This document shows, piece by piece, positions 1 through 7,354 of a DNA stretch of 15,081 nt. A program made the translations under genes and the position numbers. Under the pieces are notes generated by a model. It was not told where the DNA came from, did not search any database, and saw only the letters and a list, made by a program, of their open reading frames with translations. The DNA comes from CAZTZL01 sp964617625 (lineage in GTDB: Bacteria; Zhuqueibacterota; QNDG01; DSAB01). Each line of letters opens with the position of its first letter. Within the stretch, counting starts at the first letter, position 1. The DNA lies in the NCBI GenBank assembly GCA_964617625.1, contig CAZTZL010000065.1:1-15081 (forward strand), read 5' to 3'.

Positions 1-78
1 TTTCATTCAAAACGGATTGGTGATTTTGATTGATTTTTTCAAGGATGATTTATACATTGCTATCGGCTTCACATTCCG

Positions 79-85
79 AAAGGAG
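79..85 (+). promoter_or_regulatory. Ribosome binding site deciding the GH31 start
   Basis: AAAGGAG sits 6 nt before ATG 92, a near-ideal Shine-Dalgarno. It supports the ATG over the upstream in-frame TTG at 17, which has no comparable site. Confidence 0.8.
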
Positions 86-91
86 CGGATC

Positions 92-3000
92 ATGTCTCAT
101 CGTATGTTTGATCTTAGATATTTGGTTATCATCTTTTTATTTGCATCCAGTTTGTCCGGTAAAGAGAATCCAATCGTCATCGAAAAGAATGCCCGTTTTA
201 CGGTGATCACTCCCGAGTGCATCCGGATGGAATATTCGGAAAAGGGTCAATTTGTCGATCAAAAAACGCTTTTTGCGGAGAACCGGGATGCAAGGTCGGA
301 TCAGTTCAAATATCGTCATAAAAAAGGATCAACGGTCATTGAAACCTCCAGAATGAAGATGATCTATACACCGGACGGAAAGCCGTTTTCATCCAGTAAT
401 ATTCAAATCCAGATTTTCCGGGGTAACGAAACGGTCCAATGGGTTCCGGGTCTGGAAAATAAAGGGAATTTGGGCGGAACCATCCGGACACTTGACAATG
501 TACGCGGCAAGGTTGCTCTGGATGACGGCATCCTCTCGACAAACGGATGGGCCCTGCTTGATGATTCCGGACAGCCGGTATTGACCGAGACGTGGGTGGC
601 GCACCGTCCGAATCCGCAAGACATCGACTGGTATTTTTTCGGGTACGGCATGGATTTCAAGGCGGCACTCAAAGCATTGACTGCCATCGGCGGAAAAATC
701 CCTGTTCCCAGAAAATATGTGTTGGGTTCGTGGTATTCCCGGTACTGGCCGTATTCATCGGCTGATTACCGGCAGATCGTCAAAGAGTACCGGGAAAATG
801 ATTTCCCTCTCGATATCATGGTGCTCGACATGGACTGGCACCGGGAAGGCTGGACCGGCTGGTCGTGGAACCGGGAGCTTCTGCCCGATGCCGAGGAACT
901 GCTTTCGTGGTTTCATCAGCAGGGGCTTTTTGTAACGCTCAATGTGCACCCGGCCGACGGGATCGGCCCGCACGAGGATATGTATGTTCCCTTCATGAAA
1001 GAAATGGGGGTAGATACTGCGGGATCTCCGAGACTGCCGTACGACGCCTCAAATAAAAAATATCTCGATCTGCTGTTCAAATATACGCATGCGCCTCTGG
1101 AAAAATCCGGCGTCGACTTCTGGTGGCTCGACTGGCAGCAGTCCGACAGAACCATCGGCATGGCGGATCTGAGGAATCTGCCCTGGCTCAACCGGTACTA
1201 TTTTAATTATGAGGCAAGAGGGGACAAACGCGGGATTTCGTTCAGCCGGTGGGGGGGATGGGGAGACCACAAGCATCCCATTCATTTTTCCGGCGATGCG
1301 GCTTCGATCTGGCCAATGTTAGAGTTCGAAGTTCCGTTTACTTCCACGGCAGGCAACTGCGGGTGTTTTTTCTGGTCGCACGACATCGGCGGGCACATGG
1401 GCGGGATGCGGCCGGAAACCAATACGCGCTGGGTTCAGTTCGGGGCAACAACGGCGGCTCAGCGGCTCCACTCGACCCGGAACAAGGAAATGGACAAACG
1501 CCCCTGGCTGGTCGATTCGATCTACACCGATGCACAACGCATCGCCTTTCATTTGAGATCCCAGCTTTTTCCCTACATCTATTCGAGCGTGCGTCAATCC
1601 TGTGAAGAGTCGATTCCGCTCACACGGCCGATGTATATCGAAACTCCCGAAGCAAAATCGGCTTACGAAAATTCCCAGCAGTATTTTTTCGGAGACGCGT
1701 TCCTTGCCGCGCCGATTGTGAAACCGGGTTCCGGCCCGAAAAGAGTGGCTTCGCAGCGGATCTGGTTCCCCGAGGGAATCTGGTACCACTGGTTTTCCAA
1801 TGAGCGAATCGTCGGCAAAGGACAACTGGCCATTACATGGGCGGACATCGATGAATTTCCGCTGTTTGTCCGAGGCGGCATGCCTGTTCCCATGCAGCCA
1901 TACACACAACGCATGACGACCGAACCGCTGAAGACACTCATTGTGCGGACTTATCCCGGAGAGGAGAATCAAAAAAGCGAGTTTGTTCTCTATGAAGATG
2001 ACGGAATTTCAAAAGAGTATCTGGATGGAAAATTCGCGCTGACACGAATCCGATATCATCGAAAGGGCAATCGGCAAATTGTCAGGATTGATCCGGTTCA
2101 GGGAGAATACAAAGGGCAGGTTAAAACACGATCCTATACAATCGAATTCCCGTGTACGAAAAAAGTCATGACAGCGATCTTCAACGGCGAACCAGTTCAG
2201 GTGGAGTATGATGCGATCAACCGGATGAACCGAATACGCGTGGACAAACAATCGATCCGAAATCCCGTTAAAGTCAGCATGACTGCTGAAGAGATCGATT
2301 ACAGTGAGCCGCAGAAAATCGCTGAAAAAATGAGATTAAGCGGACTGTTAGAAGGAATCGATCCGAATCTGCCCTATTTGGAAATTCTCAAAAAAGCCGG
2401 GGAATCCTATTCACAAAAAGAATTCGAGGGGCTAATTTCCTTTCTGAGCGGTGTTGCCCTCTACCGGATCGATCCAAATGAAATTATGATCGTCAAAGAC
2501 GGTTATTCCAAAGCAGGGAATGCATTTGATGTTTCGATCCGTGATCAGATCGGCGTGGAAGAGCGGATTCTCTCCGAATCAAAATACAGTATTATCAACG
2601 GCGGTAATCGGCGTATCATTTTCGAACAGCCTCTCGAAGAAGTTCTGGGTGTGCGGTCCCAAAGAAAAGTTTGTTTGAATTTCGAGATGGAAGGAAAAGA
2701 ATACACACTTTCTGAAATCATGGATGAGAAGCTGTCCAATCTCTGCGACTGGTATTTGGCTGGTCCGTTCGATTACGATACGACGGTCCATCTTTCTAAA
2801 TATTCCTATCCTCCGGAAAAAGGGCCGCTCGATCTCGATCAGACCTATTCTGGAAAGAACGGATCCGAAGTCATGTGGGTCAAAGCCGAATGCAATGCGG
2901 AACATATCATCGATATCAAAAAGCATTTTGATGTGGATTATGCCCTCGCATACGGTGTCACTTTTCTCAAATCGGACCGGGATCAGGAGATTCTCCTCAA

Positions 3001-3220
3001 TTTCAATTCGGATGACGGGATCGAGGTCTGGATGAACGGTGAAAAAAGATTTTCCCGCCACGTCTTCAGGGGGATTACACACGAACCGGATCAGGTCATG
3101 GCAAAATTAAAACAGGGCGTCAATGTTCTCATGATCAAGGTTTCCCAGGGATGGGGAGGATGGGAGTTTAAAGTGAATGTGGAATGTCCGTATCCCATTG
3201 AAGCGATGGACATGTTTTGA
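92..3220 (+). CDS. Secreted GH31 family alpha-glycosidase with extra C-terminal module
   Basis: Exported glycoside hydrolase, family 31, predicted to hydrolyse alpha-linked sugars (glucosyl or xylosyl; substrate not decidable from sequence). It has 1042 residues from ATG 92. I chose this start because AAAGGAG lies 6 nt upstream and a signal peptide (hydrophobic LVIIFLFASSLSG) begins right after it; the in-frame TTG at 17 would put 25 polar residues ahead of the signal. A mutarotase-like N-domain is followed by the catalytic barrel, about residues 205-525. Visible motifs are LDMDWHREGWTGWSWN, LNVHPADG, WWLDWQQ (likely nucleophile Asp347), FSGD (likely acid/base Asp402) and WSHDIGGH. The nucleophile motif departs from the common DMNE form. 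A DUF5110-like beta-sandwich follows, then about 150 residues I do not recognise. A final module from about 885 (WYLAGPF ... DDGIEVWMNGE ... LKQGVNVLMIKV) resembles PA14/CBM-like sandwiches. The protein is longer than typical GH31 enzymes. There is no sorting tail. Family is certain, specificity is not. Confidence 0.93.
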   Translation: MSHRMFDLRYLVIIFLFASSLSGKENPIVIEKNARFTVITPECIRMEYSEKGQFVDQKTLFAENRDARSDQFKYRHKKGSTVIETSRMKMIYTPDGKPFSSSNIQIQIFRGNETVQWVPGLENKGNLGGTIRTLDNVRGKVALDDGILSTNGWALLDDSGQPVLTETWVAHRPNPQDIDWYFFGYGMDFKAALKALTAIGGKIPVPRKYVLGSWYSRYWPYSSADYRQIVKEYRENDFPLDIMVLDMDWHREGWTGWSWNRELLPDAEELLSWFHQQGLFVTLNVHPADGIGPHEDMYVPFMKEMGVDTAGSPRLPYDASNKKYLDLLFKYTHAPLEKSGVDFWWLDWQQSDRTIGMADLRNLPWLNRYYFNYEARGDKRGISFSRWGGWGDHKHPIHFSGDAASIWPMLEFEVPFTSTAGNCGCFFWSHDIGGHMGGMRPETNTRWVQFGATTAAQRLHSTRNKEMDKRPWLVDSIYTDAQRIAFHLRSQLFPYIYSSVRQSCEESIPLTRPMYIETPEAKSAYENSQQYFFGDAFLAAPIVKPGSGPKRVASQRIWFPEGIWYHWFSNERIVGKGQLAITWADIDEFPLFVRGGMPVPMQPYTQRMTTEPLKTLIVRTYPGEENQKSEFVLYEDDGISKEYLDGKFALTRIRYHRKGNRQIVRIDPVQGEYKGQVKTRSYTIEFPCTKKVMTAIFNGEPVQVEYDAINRMNRIRVDKQSIRNPVKVSMTAEEIDYSEPQKIAEKMRLSGLLEGIDPNLPYLEILKKAGESYSQKEFEGLISFLSGVALYRIDPNEIMIVKDGYSKAGNAFDVSIRDQIGVEERILSESKYSIINGGNRRIIFEQPLEEVLGVRSQRKVCLNFEMEGKEYTLSEIMDEKLSNLCDWYLAGPFDYDTTVHLSKYSYPPEKGPLDLDQTYSGKNGSEVMWVKAECNAEHIIDIKKHFDVDYALAYGVTFLKSDRDQEILLNFNSDDGIEVWMNGEKRFSRHVFRGITHEPDQVMAKLKQGVNVLMIKVSQGWGGWEFKVNVECPYPIEAMDMF

Positions 3221-3272
3221 TTATTCACTTTCATCAGATCAGAGAATATCGTATTTTATAACAGGAACCGAT

Positions 3273-3300
3273 GTGTCGGTGCATCAATATACACCGACAC
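3273..3300. promoter_or_regulatory. 9-bp perfect inverted repeat, possible operator or 5'-UTR hairpin of the GH5 gene
   Basis: GTGTCGGTG (3273-3281) and CACCGACAC (3292-3300) are perfect inverted arms around a 10-nt spacer, ending 34 nt before the GH5 start. No T-run follows, so it does not read as an intrinsic terminator for the GH31 gene. A TATAAC hexamer at 3257-3262 could be a -10 element, which would place the repeat at the transcription start, a usual place for a repressor operator. I see no good -35 box. The alternative is an mRNA hairpin in the leader. The repeat is seen directly; its role is inferred. Confidence 0.45.
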
Positions 3301-3318
3301 GATGCAATGATCAATCAT

Positions 3319-3326
3319 GAAGAGGA
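3319..3326 (+). promoter_or_regulatory. Ribosome binding site deciding the GH5 start
   Basis: GAAGAGGA ends 8 nt before ATG 3335. The other in-frame ATG, at 3317, overlaps this site and has no Shine-Dalgarno of its own, so 3335 is preferred. Confidence 0.65.
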
Positions 3327-3334
3327 TGATTTTT

Positions 3335-4672
3335 ATGAAAATGCGGATATACAAGAACCGCTGTCTGGCCGGAATGCTCATTTGTTTCGGCCTGGTTTCG
3401 GGATTGAAAAGCGGGACCCATCCGGGATTCAGGGTGATCGGCAGGCATCTCTACGACAAGTGCGGGGAAAAGGTGATTCTGCGCGGTGTGGCCAATCCCA
3501 ACATCTGGTATCAGAAAGACGGTTTGCCGCAGTTCGAAGAGATCGAGAAAACCGGGGCGAATGTGATCCGGATTGTCTGGGACACAACGGGTTCAGCCAA
3601 TGAACTCGATGCGGCCATTACAAATTGCATCGATTTGTTGATGATTCCCATGATCGAATGTCACGATGCGACCTGTGATTTGAGTCTGCTGGATGAGGTC
3701 GTCGATTATTGGACAAGACCTGACATTGTTGATGTGATTATCAATCACGAAGAGTATCTGCTTCTTAATATCGCCAATGAAGCGGGTGATTATGCCGCTA
3801 CACCGGCTGCATTCCGAGCTGCTTACGAAACGGCTATTCTGCGGATGAGACAAGCGGATATTCATGTGCCGCTCATTATTGATGGAACCGATTGCGGCAA
3901 AAGGATCAATGTGCTTCAATCTGAAGGCCCCTATCTGATCAGTGTGGACCCGGACAGCAATTTGATTTTTTCCGTTCACATGTGGTGGAATCAAAAAACG
4001 GGATACCCGGAATCATTAATCAGCCAGGAAATTGAACAATCGGTTAATATGAACCTTCCGCTCATTGTGGGCGAATTTGGGAATTGGTTTGATTGGAACG
4101 GCACTGAAGTGACGCCGGAGACGACGATTCCCTATCAGATAATTATCGAGCAGTGTCATCTCAATGAAATCGGATATATCGCCTGGTCCTGGTTCGGGAA
4201 CAGTACTCCCATTCTGGACATGACAGAAGATGGAACTTACGATACGCTGCATGACTGGGGTCTTGAAGTGGCTGTAACGAGCGAGTACAGTATTCAGAAT
4301 ACGTCTGTAAGGCCCTACTATATCGACCATGGCCGATGCAATCCGACCGATGTTCGCCATTCCCGGAATAAAAGTACTCCCGAACTTTTCACATTTACCC
4401 GTAATTTTCCGAATCCGTTCAATCCCAGAACGCAAATCGACTATCGTCTGTTAGATACGGCCAATGTCCGGCTGGATGTTTTTGACGAGACGGGCCGTTA
4501 TGTGGTGACTCTGATCGATGAGAAACAGTCTCCGGGATCTCATTCGGTACACTGGGAAGGGAAAGACGAGACCGGGAAGCAGGTCCCCAGCGGCATGTAT
4601 ATTTGCAGGATAGAAGTTGGGAATAACAGTCAATCCGTTGATCTATTTCAGAAAATGATTTTGGTTAAATAG
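3335..4672 (+). CDS. Secreted GH5 family mannanase-like glycosidase with FlgD-like/T9SS-type sorting tail
   Basis: Exported endo-acting glycoside hydrolase of clan GH-A, family 5, most like bacterial beta-mannanases (GH5_8-like); predicted to cut the beta-1,4 backbone of mannan-type polymers outside the cell. It has 445 residues from ATG 3335 with an N-terminal signal peptide (CLAGMLICFGLVSG). The mature protein opens with GFRVIGRHLYDKCGEKVILRG, the usual GH5 entry strand. The catalytic acid/base is probably Glu149 (LNIANEAG) and the nucleophile Glu247 (LIVGEFGNW). FSVHMWW and GYIAWSWFGN match the other conserved barrel strands. After about residue 355 a linker leads to an Ig-like tail (FTRNFPNPFNPRTQIDYRL ... 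VPSGMYICRIEVG) of the kind used for type IX secretion or surface attachment in FCB bacteria. It lies 114 bp after the GH31 gene and 72 bp before the DUF6599 gene, all in one direction, so they may share a transcript. Mannan specificity is an inference; other beta-glucan substrates remain possible. Confidence 0.9.
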   Translation: MKMRIYKNRCLAGMLICFGLVSGLKSGTHPGFRVIGRHLYDKCGEKVILRGVANPNIWYQKDGLPQFEEIEKTGANVIRIVWDTTGSANELDAAITNCIDLLMIPMIECHDATCDLSLLDEVVDYWTRPDIVDVIINHEEYLLLNIANEAGDYAATPAAFRAAYETAILRMRQADIHVPLIIDGTDCGKRINVLQSEGPYLISVDPDSNLIFSVHMWWNQKTGYPESLISQEIEQSVNMNLPLIVGEFGNWFDWNGTEVTPETTIPYQIIIEQCHLNEIGYIAWSWFGNSTPILDMTEDGTYDTLHDWGLEVAVTSEYSIQNTSVRPYYIDHGRCNPTDVRHSRNKSTPELFTFTRNFPNPFNPRTQIDYRLLDTANVRLDVFDETGRYVVTLIDEKQSPGSHSVHWEGKDETGKQVPSGMYICRIEVGNNSQSVDLFQKMILVK

Positions 4673-4744
4673 CAGATAGAAAAATTCAGCAGAGGTCATA
4701 ATACGCAATCCGAGATTTATGTAGTGTAAGGAAAATTGTTGATC

Positions 4745-5689
4745 ATGAAAAAGCAGTTTATCTCTCTCTTATTTATCATTTCCATAGCGGCTGGGATTAT
4801 TCACGCTCAGGAAAGCAGCGGATATCCGGACAAGATTGCCAGCTCAGAAAAAGAAGATATTCCACGGGATATTCAGAATCGATTAAAAATGCTGCTTTAC
4901 GGAATTGAGGAAACAGGTGCCCGTCCAAACGGCAAGGGTGTGTTTTACGGCAGGAATCTCTGGGAATACATCGACGGCGCAGCTGAATCTTTTCACGCGT
5001 ATCATTTTACGGCGCTGATTCATCGGGATTATATTATCCAAGAGGCAGAAGTCACTGTCGATATTTACGATATGAACGATTCACTCCTTGCTTTTGGTAT
5101 GTATGCTTCGGAGAGATCCCCGGAATACCATTTTTTAGATATCGGAGCGGAGGGTTACGGCGATGAATTGGGTTTGAACTTTTTTCAGGACCGGTATTAC
5201 GTGAAACTAACGGCTTTCAGCGAATCGGGTTCCACTCTGCCGCTGCTTGAAAAAATCGCCAGGAAAATTTCAGAAAATATTGGTACCGGAAAAAGTCTGC
5301 CAAACCTGTTTTCCAGATTTCCCGATACAAACCGCATCGCCAGATCGGAGCAGTATATTCTTCGGGCGCCGCTCGGATATTCATTTCTTTCCCCTGTTTT
5401 TTCGGTTCAGTATCAAAAAGGAGAGGAGACCAGCATGCTCCTGGTCGCAGATACAAAATCTCAGTCGGAAGCAGTTCGACAGGGAGAAAAATTGGCCGAG
5501 CATTTTAAACAATCGGGAAAGATCGAACGCATTCCGGAGATGGGGGAGCATGCTTTTTGTGCAACCAGTTCCTATCAAACCGAGACAATCGTTGTTCCGG
5601 ACGGGGATTATCTATTTATATTGAAAGATCCTCCCGACGATGGGATTTTCTTTTTGAAAGAGGCGATGGATTCGATCCTTCGAAAATAA
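4745..5689 (+). CDS. DUF6599-like exported protein of unknown function
   Basis: A 314-residue protein with a clear type I signal peptide (FISLLFIISIAAGIIHA, likely cut before QESSG), so probably periplasmic or outside the cell. The core, beginning FYGRNLWEYIDGAAESFHAYHF and continuing with VDIYDMNDSLLAFGMYASERSPE, matches my memory of the DUF6599 family, which has no established function. I see no catalytic triad, metal-binding cluster, lipobox or membrane segment after the signal. The ATG at 4745 is preceded by AAGGA (4728-4732) at 12 nt, which is rather far; a TTG at 4739 is better spaced but would add only two residues, so the product is nearly the same. It follows the GH5 gene by 72 bp without a visible terminator and its stop is 3 bp from that of the convergent oxidoreductase gene. 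A role in handling sugars is guilt by association only. Confidence 0.82.
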   Translation: MKKQFISLLFIISIAAGIIHAQESSGYPDKIASSEKEDIPRDIQNRLKMLLYGIEETGARPNGKGVFYGRNLWEYIDGAAESFHAYHFTALIHRDYIIQEAEVTVDIYDMNDSLLAFGMYASERSPEYHFLDIGAEGYGDELGLNFFQDRYYVKLTAFSESGSTLPLLEKIARKISENIGTGKSLPNLFSRFPDTNRIARSEQYILRAPLGYSFLSPVFSVQYQKGEETSMLLVADTKSQSEAVRQGEKLAEHFKQSGKIERIPEMGEHAFCATSSYQTETIVVPDGDYLFILKDPPDDGIFFLKEAMDSILRK

Positions 5690-5692
5690 CTG

Positions 5693-6727
5693 CTACTTAT
5701 TTAAAATCCGAAATAAAATATCCAGATGTTTTGCCGCGAGCTGTACAGTCATTCGCGGTTCTTTGTTTTCTGTCAGGCAGTCCATAAAATGGCGGATCAG
5801 TTCGAAATTATCGTCGCTGTGCTGGCTCATATCGATTTGAAGTTTCTTGTGTTTTTCCTGATTTTTTTCATCGATATAATAATAATCCACTTCTGATGAA
5901 TCCCATGAGCAGAAAGCGAATCGCAGTGCCCCTTTTGTGCCGAAGATGCGTGTTTCGTTGCTCTCTTCGAAATGGACACCGCTTCCCCTTTCATAATAAT
6001 AGGTCAATCCTTCGGAAAATGTCATGAAAGCGGCCCCGTGTTCTTCGATATCGGAGACGATACCCGGATCCTGGAAAACCTTGAGGCCGTTTTTGGTAAA
6101 CGATTGGATCGTCCGGACTTCCGGGCGGTCATTTAAAATTCCCAGATGGAATGAAAGATCGTACACGCCCCAGTCGATGAACGGACCGCCGCCTCCTTTT
6201 TCGCTGAGCAACGCCCATCTGCCGCGGGGATTGTACTCGATGAAGGTGGAACGCATGAGATGGTTGTGATGGATATGATAAACTTCTCCGATCTGTCCCT
6301 TGTCAATAATCGATTTGATAAAGTTGAACTTTGGCTGTAACCGTGCATGACGGCATGAACATTCCAGAACAAGCAAATCAGGATGAGACTCCACTATCCT
6401 GATTATATCCTCAAGGTCCTTTCGATTGGCGACCATGGGTTTTTCAAGCAGGATGTGTTTCCCCGAATCCAAAGCGTTTTTAACCATTTCAAGATGTGTG
6501 AACGGGGGAGAAGCGATCACTACAGCATTAATAGAAGAATCTTCCAATATTTCCTGATAGCGTGTTGTTCCTTTTTGAATGTGATGTTTATTCAATTTCT
6601 CTTTGAGCGTTTTTTCGGTCTGTGTGGCGATCCAGATGACTTCGCCTCGTCCGTCTTTTAAAATATTGTTAATATGTACATCTCCGATCATGCCCGCCCC
6701 GATAATGCCTATTTTCATTTTTTTCAT
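5693..6727 (-). CDS. Gfo/Idh/MocA family NAD(P)-dependent oxidoreductase
   Basis: Cytoplasmic oxidoreductase of the glucose-fructose oxidoreductase / inositol dehydrogenase / MocA family, which oxidises or reduces sugars, inositols and related compounds with NAD(P). It has 344 residues from the ATG read at 6727-6725. The N-terminal Rossmann fold shows GIIGAGMIG (GxGxxG at residues 10-15). The EKP motif is LLEKP (Lys96, the usual catalytic lysine). The C-terminal substrate domain carries GGGGPFIDWGVYD around Asp185, in the place of the family's D-x-G motif. An in-frame ATG four codons upstream (6739) is possible, but GAGG lies 6-7 nt before the chosen ATG and nothing similar precedes the other. 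It runs against the glycosidase genes, with stops 3 bp apart. Its position beside glycosidases suggests use of released sugars, but the substrate cannot be read from sequence. An inverted repeat at 6778-6819 lies about 50 bp upstream and may regulate it. Confidence 0.9.
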   Translation of the reverse strand: MKKMKIGIIGAGMIGDVHINNILKDGRGEVIWIATQTEKTLKEKLNKHHIQKGTTRYQEILEDSSINAVVIASPPFTHLEMVKNALDSGKHILLEKPMVANRKDLEDIIRIVESHPDLLVLECSCRHARLQPKFNFIKSIIDKGQIGEVYHIHHNHLMRSTFIEYNPRGRWALLSEKGGGGPFIDWGVYDLSFHLGILNDRPEVRTIQSFTKNGLKVFQDPGIVSDIEEHGAAFMTFSEGLTYYYERGSGVHFEESNETRIFGTKGALRFAFCSWDSSEVDYYYIDEKNQEKHKKLQIDMSQHSDDNFELIRHFMDCLTENKEPRMTVQLAAKHLDILFRILNK

Positions 6728-6777
6728 AATTGGCCTCATCCAATCAAGAATTGAGCTTAATATATTGATGTTGATAT

Positions 6778-6819
6778 AACATTATTGTCTTTGTTGAATT
6801 AAAATGATACAATAATGTT
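6778..6819. repeat. 11-bp perfect inverted repeat, likely operator pair near the oxidoreductase promoter
   Basis: AACATTATTGT (6778-6788) and ACAATAATGTT (6809-6819) are exact reverse complements separated by 20 bp. Each contains a decamer ACA-N4-TGT, starting at 6779 and 6809, which are 30 bp apart. The pair lies about 50 bp upstream of the oxidoreductase start, roughly where its -35 region would fall if the TATATT read on the minus strand at 6764-6759 is its -10 box. No T-run suggests a terminator. The repeat is directly seen; operator function is inferred. Confidence 0.45.
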
Positions 6820-6958
6820 GGCTGGTTGGATAATTTTATTTTTTAGAGTTAATAAAATATGTAAAAAGTATTGATTTTTCCTAAAAATATATTTATCTTA
6901 TTCATCCTAATTACAGGAAGTGCGACGCATATACTTGGATGAATTAGACTGTTGTTCA

Positions 6959-6988
6959 TTGACAATTGAAAGCCTGTCGGATTTATAT
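6959..6988 (+). promoter_or_regulatory. Possible sigma-70-type promoter toward tRNA-Asn/glnA
   Basis: A consensus -35 TTGACA (6959-6964) is followed after 17-18 bp by TTTATA/TTATAT (6982-6988), an acceptable -10. Transcription would start near 6995, about 210 nt before tRNA-Asn, and would run through the second decamer pair at 7009-7048, so a factor bound there could block it. Promoter rules in this lineage are not known to me, which limits confidence. Confidence 0.4.
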
Positions 6989-7006
6989 CTGTAAAATTTC
7001 TTTTTG

Positions 7007-7048
7007 TTACAATATTGTTGTAAAGATAAAAAGATAATACAGTAATGT
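7007..7048. repeat. Second ACA-N4-TGT decamer pair, possible operator
   Basis: ACAATATTGT (7009-7018, a perfect 10-bp palindrome inside the larger TTACAA/TTGTAA repeat at 7007-7023) and ACAGTAATGT (7039-7048) share the ACA-N4-TGT pattern and start exactly 30 bp apart. This is the same spacing as the pair at 6779 and 6809. They lie between the TTGACA promoter candidate and the tRNA gene. Confidence 0.4.
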
Positions 7049-7150
7049 CTGTTCTTGCATTTTTTTATTCCAATAAATATGATTTATTTGAGATAATTGA
7101 ACTTGCGTCCTGTTTAATGTTATCAAAGATTTAGTTAATATTAAAATCCT

Positions 7151-7156
7151 TATAAT
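7151..7156 (+). promoter_or_regulatory. Possible -10 box for tRNA-Asn
   Basis: A perfect TATAAT at 7151-7156 lies about 50 bp before the tRNA. It would start transcription near 7163 and give a leader of about 45 nt. The -35 position is poor (GATTTA at 17-bp spacing). Confidence 0.35.
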
Positions 7157-7207
7157 CGTTCATTCATTTTAGTTTGGTATGACTGTTGCGTTAATGAAGT
7201 AAATTGT

Positions 7208-7280
7208 TGGGGTGTAGCATAATTGGCAATGCGCCTGGCTGTTAACCAGGATATTGAAGGTTCGAGTCCTTCCGCCCCAG
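7208..7280 (+). tRNA. tRNA-Asn (anticodon GTT)
   Basis: The cloverleaf folds by eye. The 7-bp acceptor stem pairs 7208-7214 with 7273-7279 (one T-G wobble). The D-arm includes GCATAATTGGCAATGC. The anticodon stem CCTGG/CCAGG encloses loop CTGTTAA with anticodon GTT at 7241-7243. The T-arm is GAAGG-TTCGAGT-CCTTC. The discriminator base is G, usual for tRNA-Asn. The 3' CCA is not encoded. The gene is 75 bp upstream of glnA with no terminator hairpin between, so read-through into glnA is possible. Confidence 0.97.
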
Positions 7281-7354
7281 CTTTCCCTTTAATTTAATAG
7301 AAAAAGCGTAACATGCAAATCAAAAAGATGAATGATTAAAAGGAGTACAAACGA

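Larger units (their letters stand above)
6728..7207. other. AT-rich intergenic region without a recognisable gene
   Basis: This 480-bp stretch separates the minus-strand oxidoreductase from tRNA-Asn and glnA. It is much richer in A and T than the flanking genes. I find no ORF with a ribosome site and protein-like composition, and no known structured RNA. It holds two pairs of ACA-N4-TGT decamers (6779-6818 and 7009-7048), promoter-like boxes (6959-6988 and 7151-7156), and a weak 8-bp inverted repeat ATTCATCC/GGATGAAT (6900-6907 and 6937-6944). It most likely contains divergent promoters. Confidence 0.6.

Noticed and set aside
17..91. In-frame 25-codon N-terminal extension of the GH31 protein starting at TTG
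   Set aside because: No ribosome site precedes it and it would bury the signal peptide. ATG 92 has AAAGGAG at good spacing.
1319..1972. 217-codon open frame on the minus strand inside the GH31 gene
   Set aside because: It has low-complexity Arg/Cys-rich sequence with no recognisable domain and lies entirely opposite a well-conserved catalytic region, so it is a shadow.
3271..3603. 110-codon plus-strand frame overlapping the start of the GH5 gene
   Set aside because: It is out of frame with the GH5 gene, covers the inverted repeat, and has no family resemblance.
7281..7354. Riboswitch, attenuator or attachment site between tRNA-Asn and glnA
   Set aside because: No stable stems, no T-run, and no integrase or duplicated tRNA end in the window.
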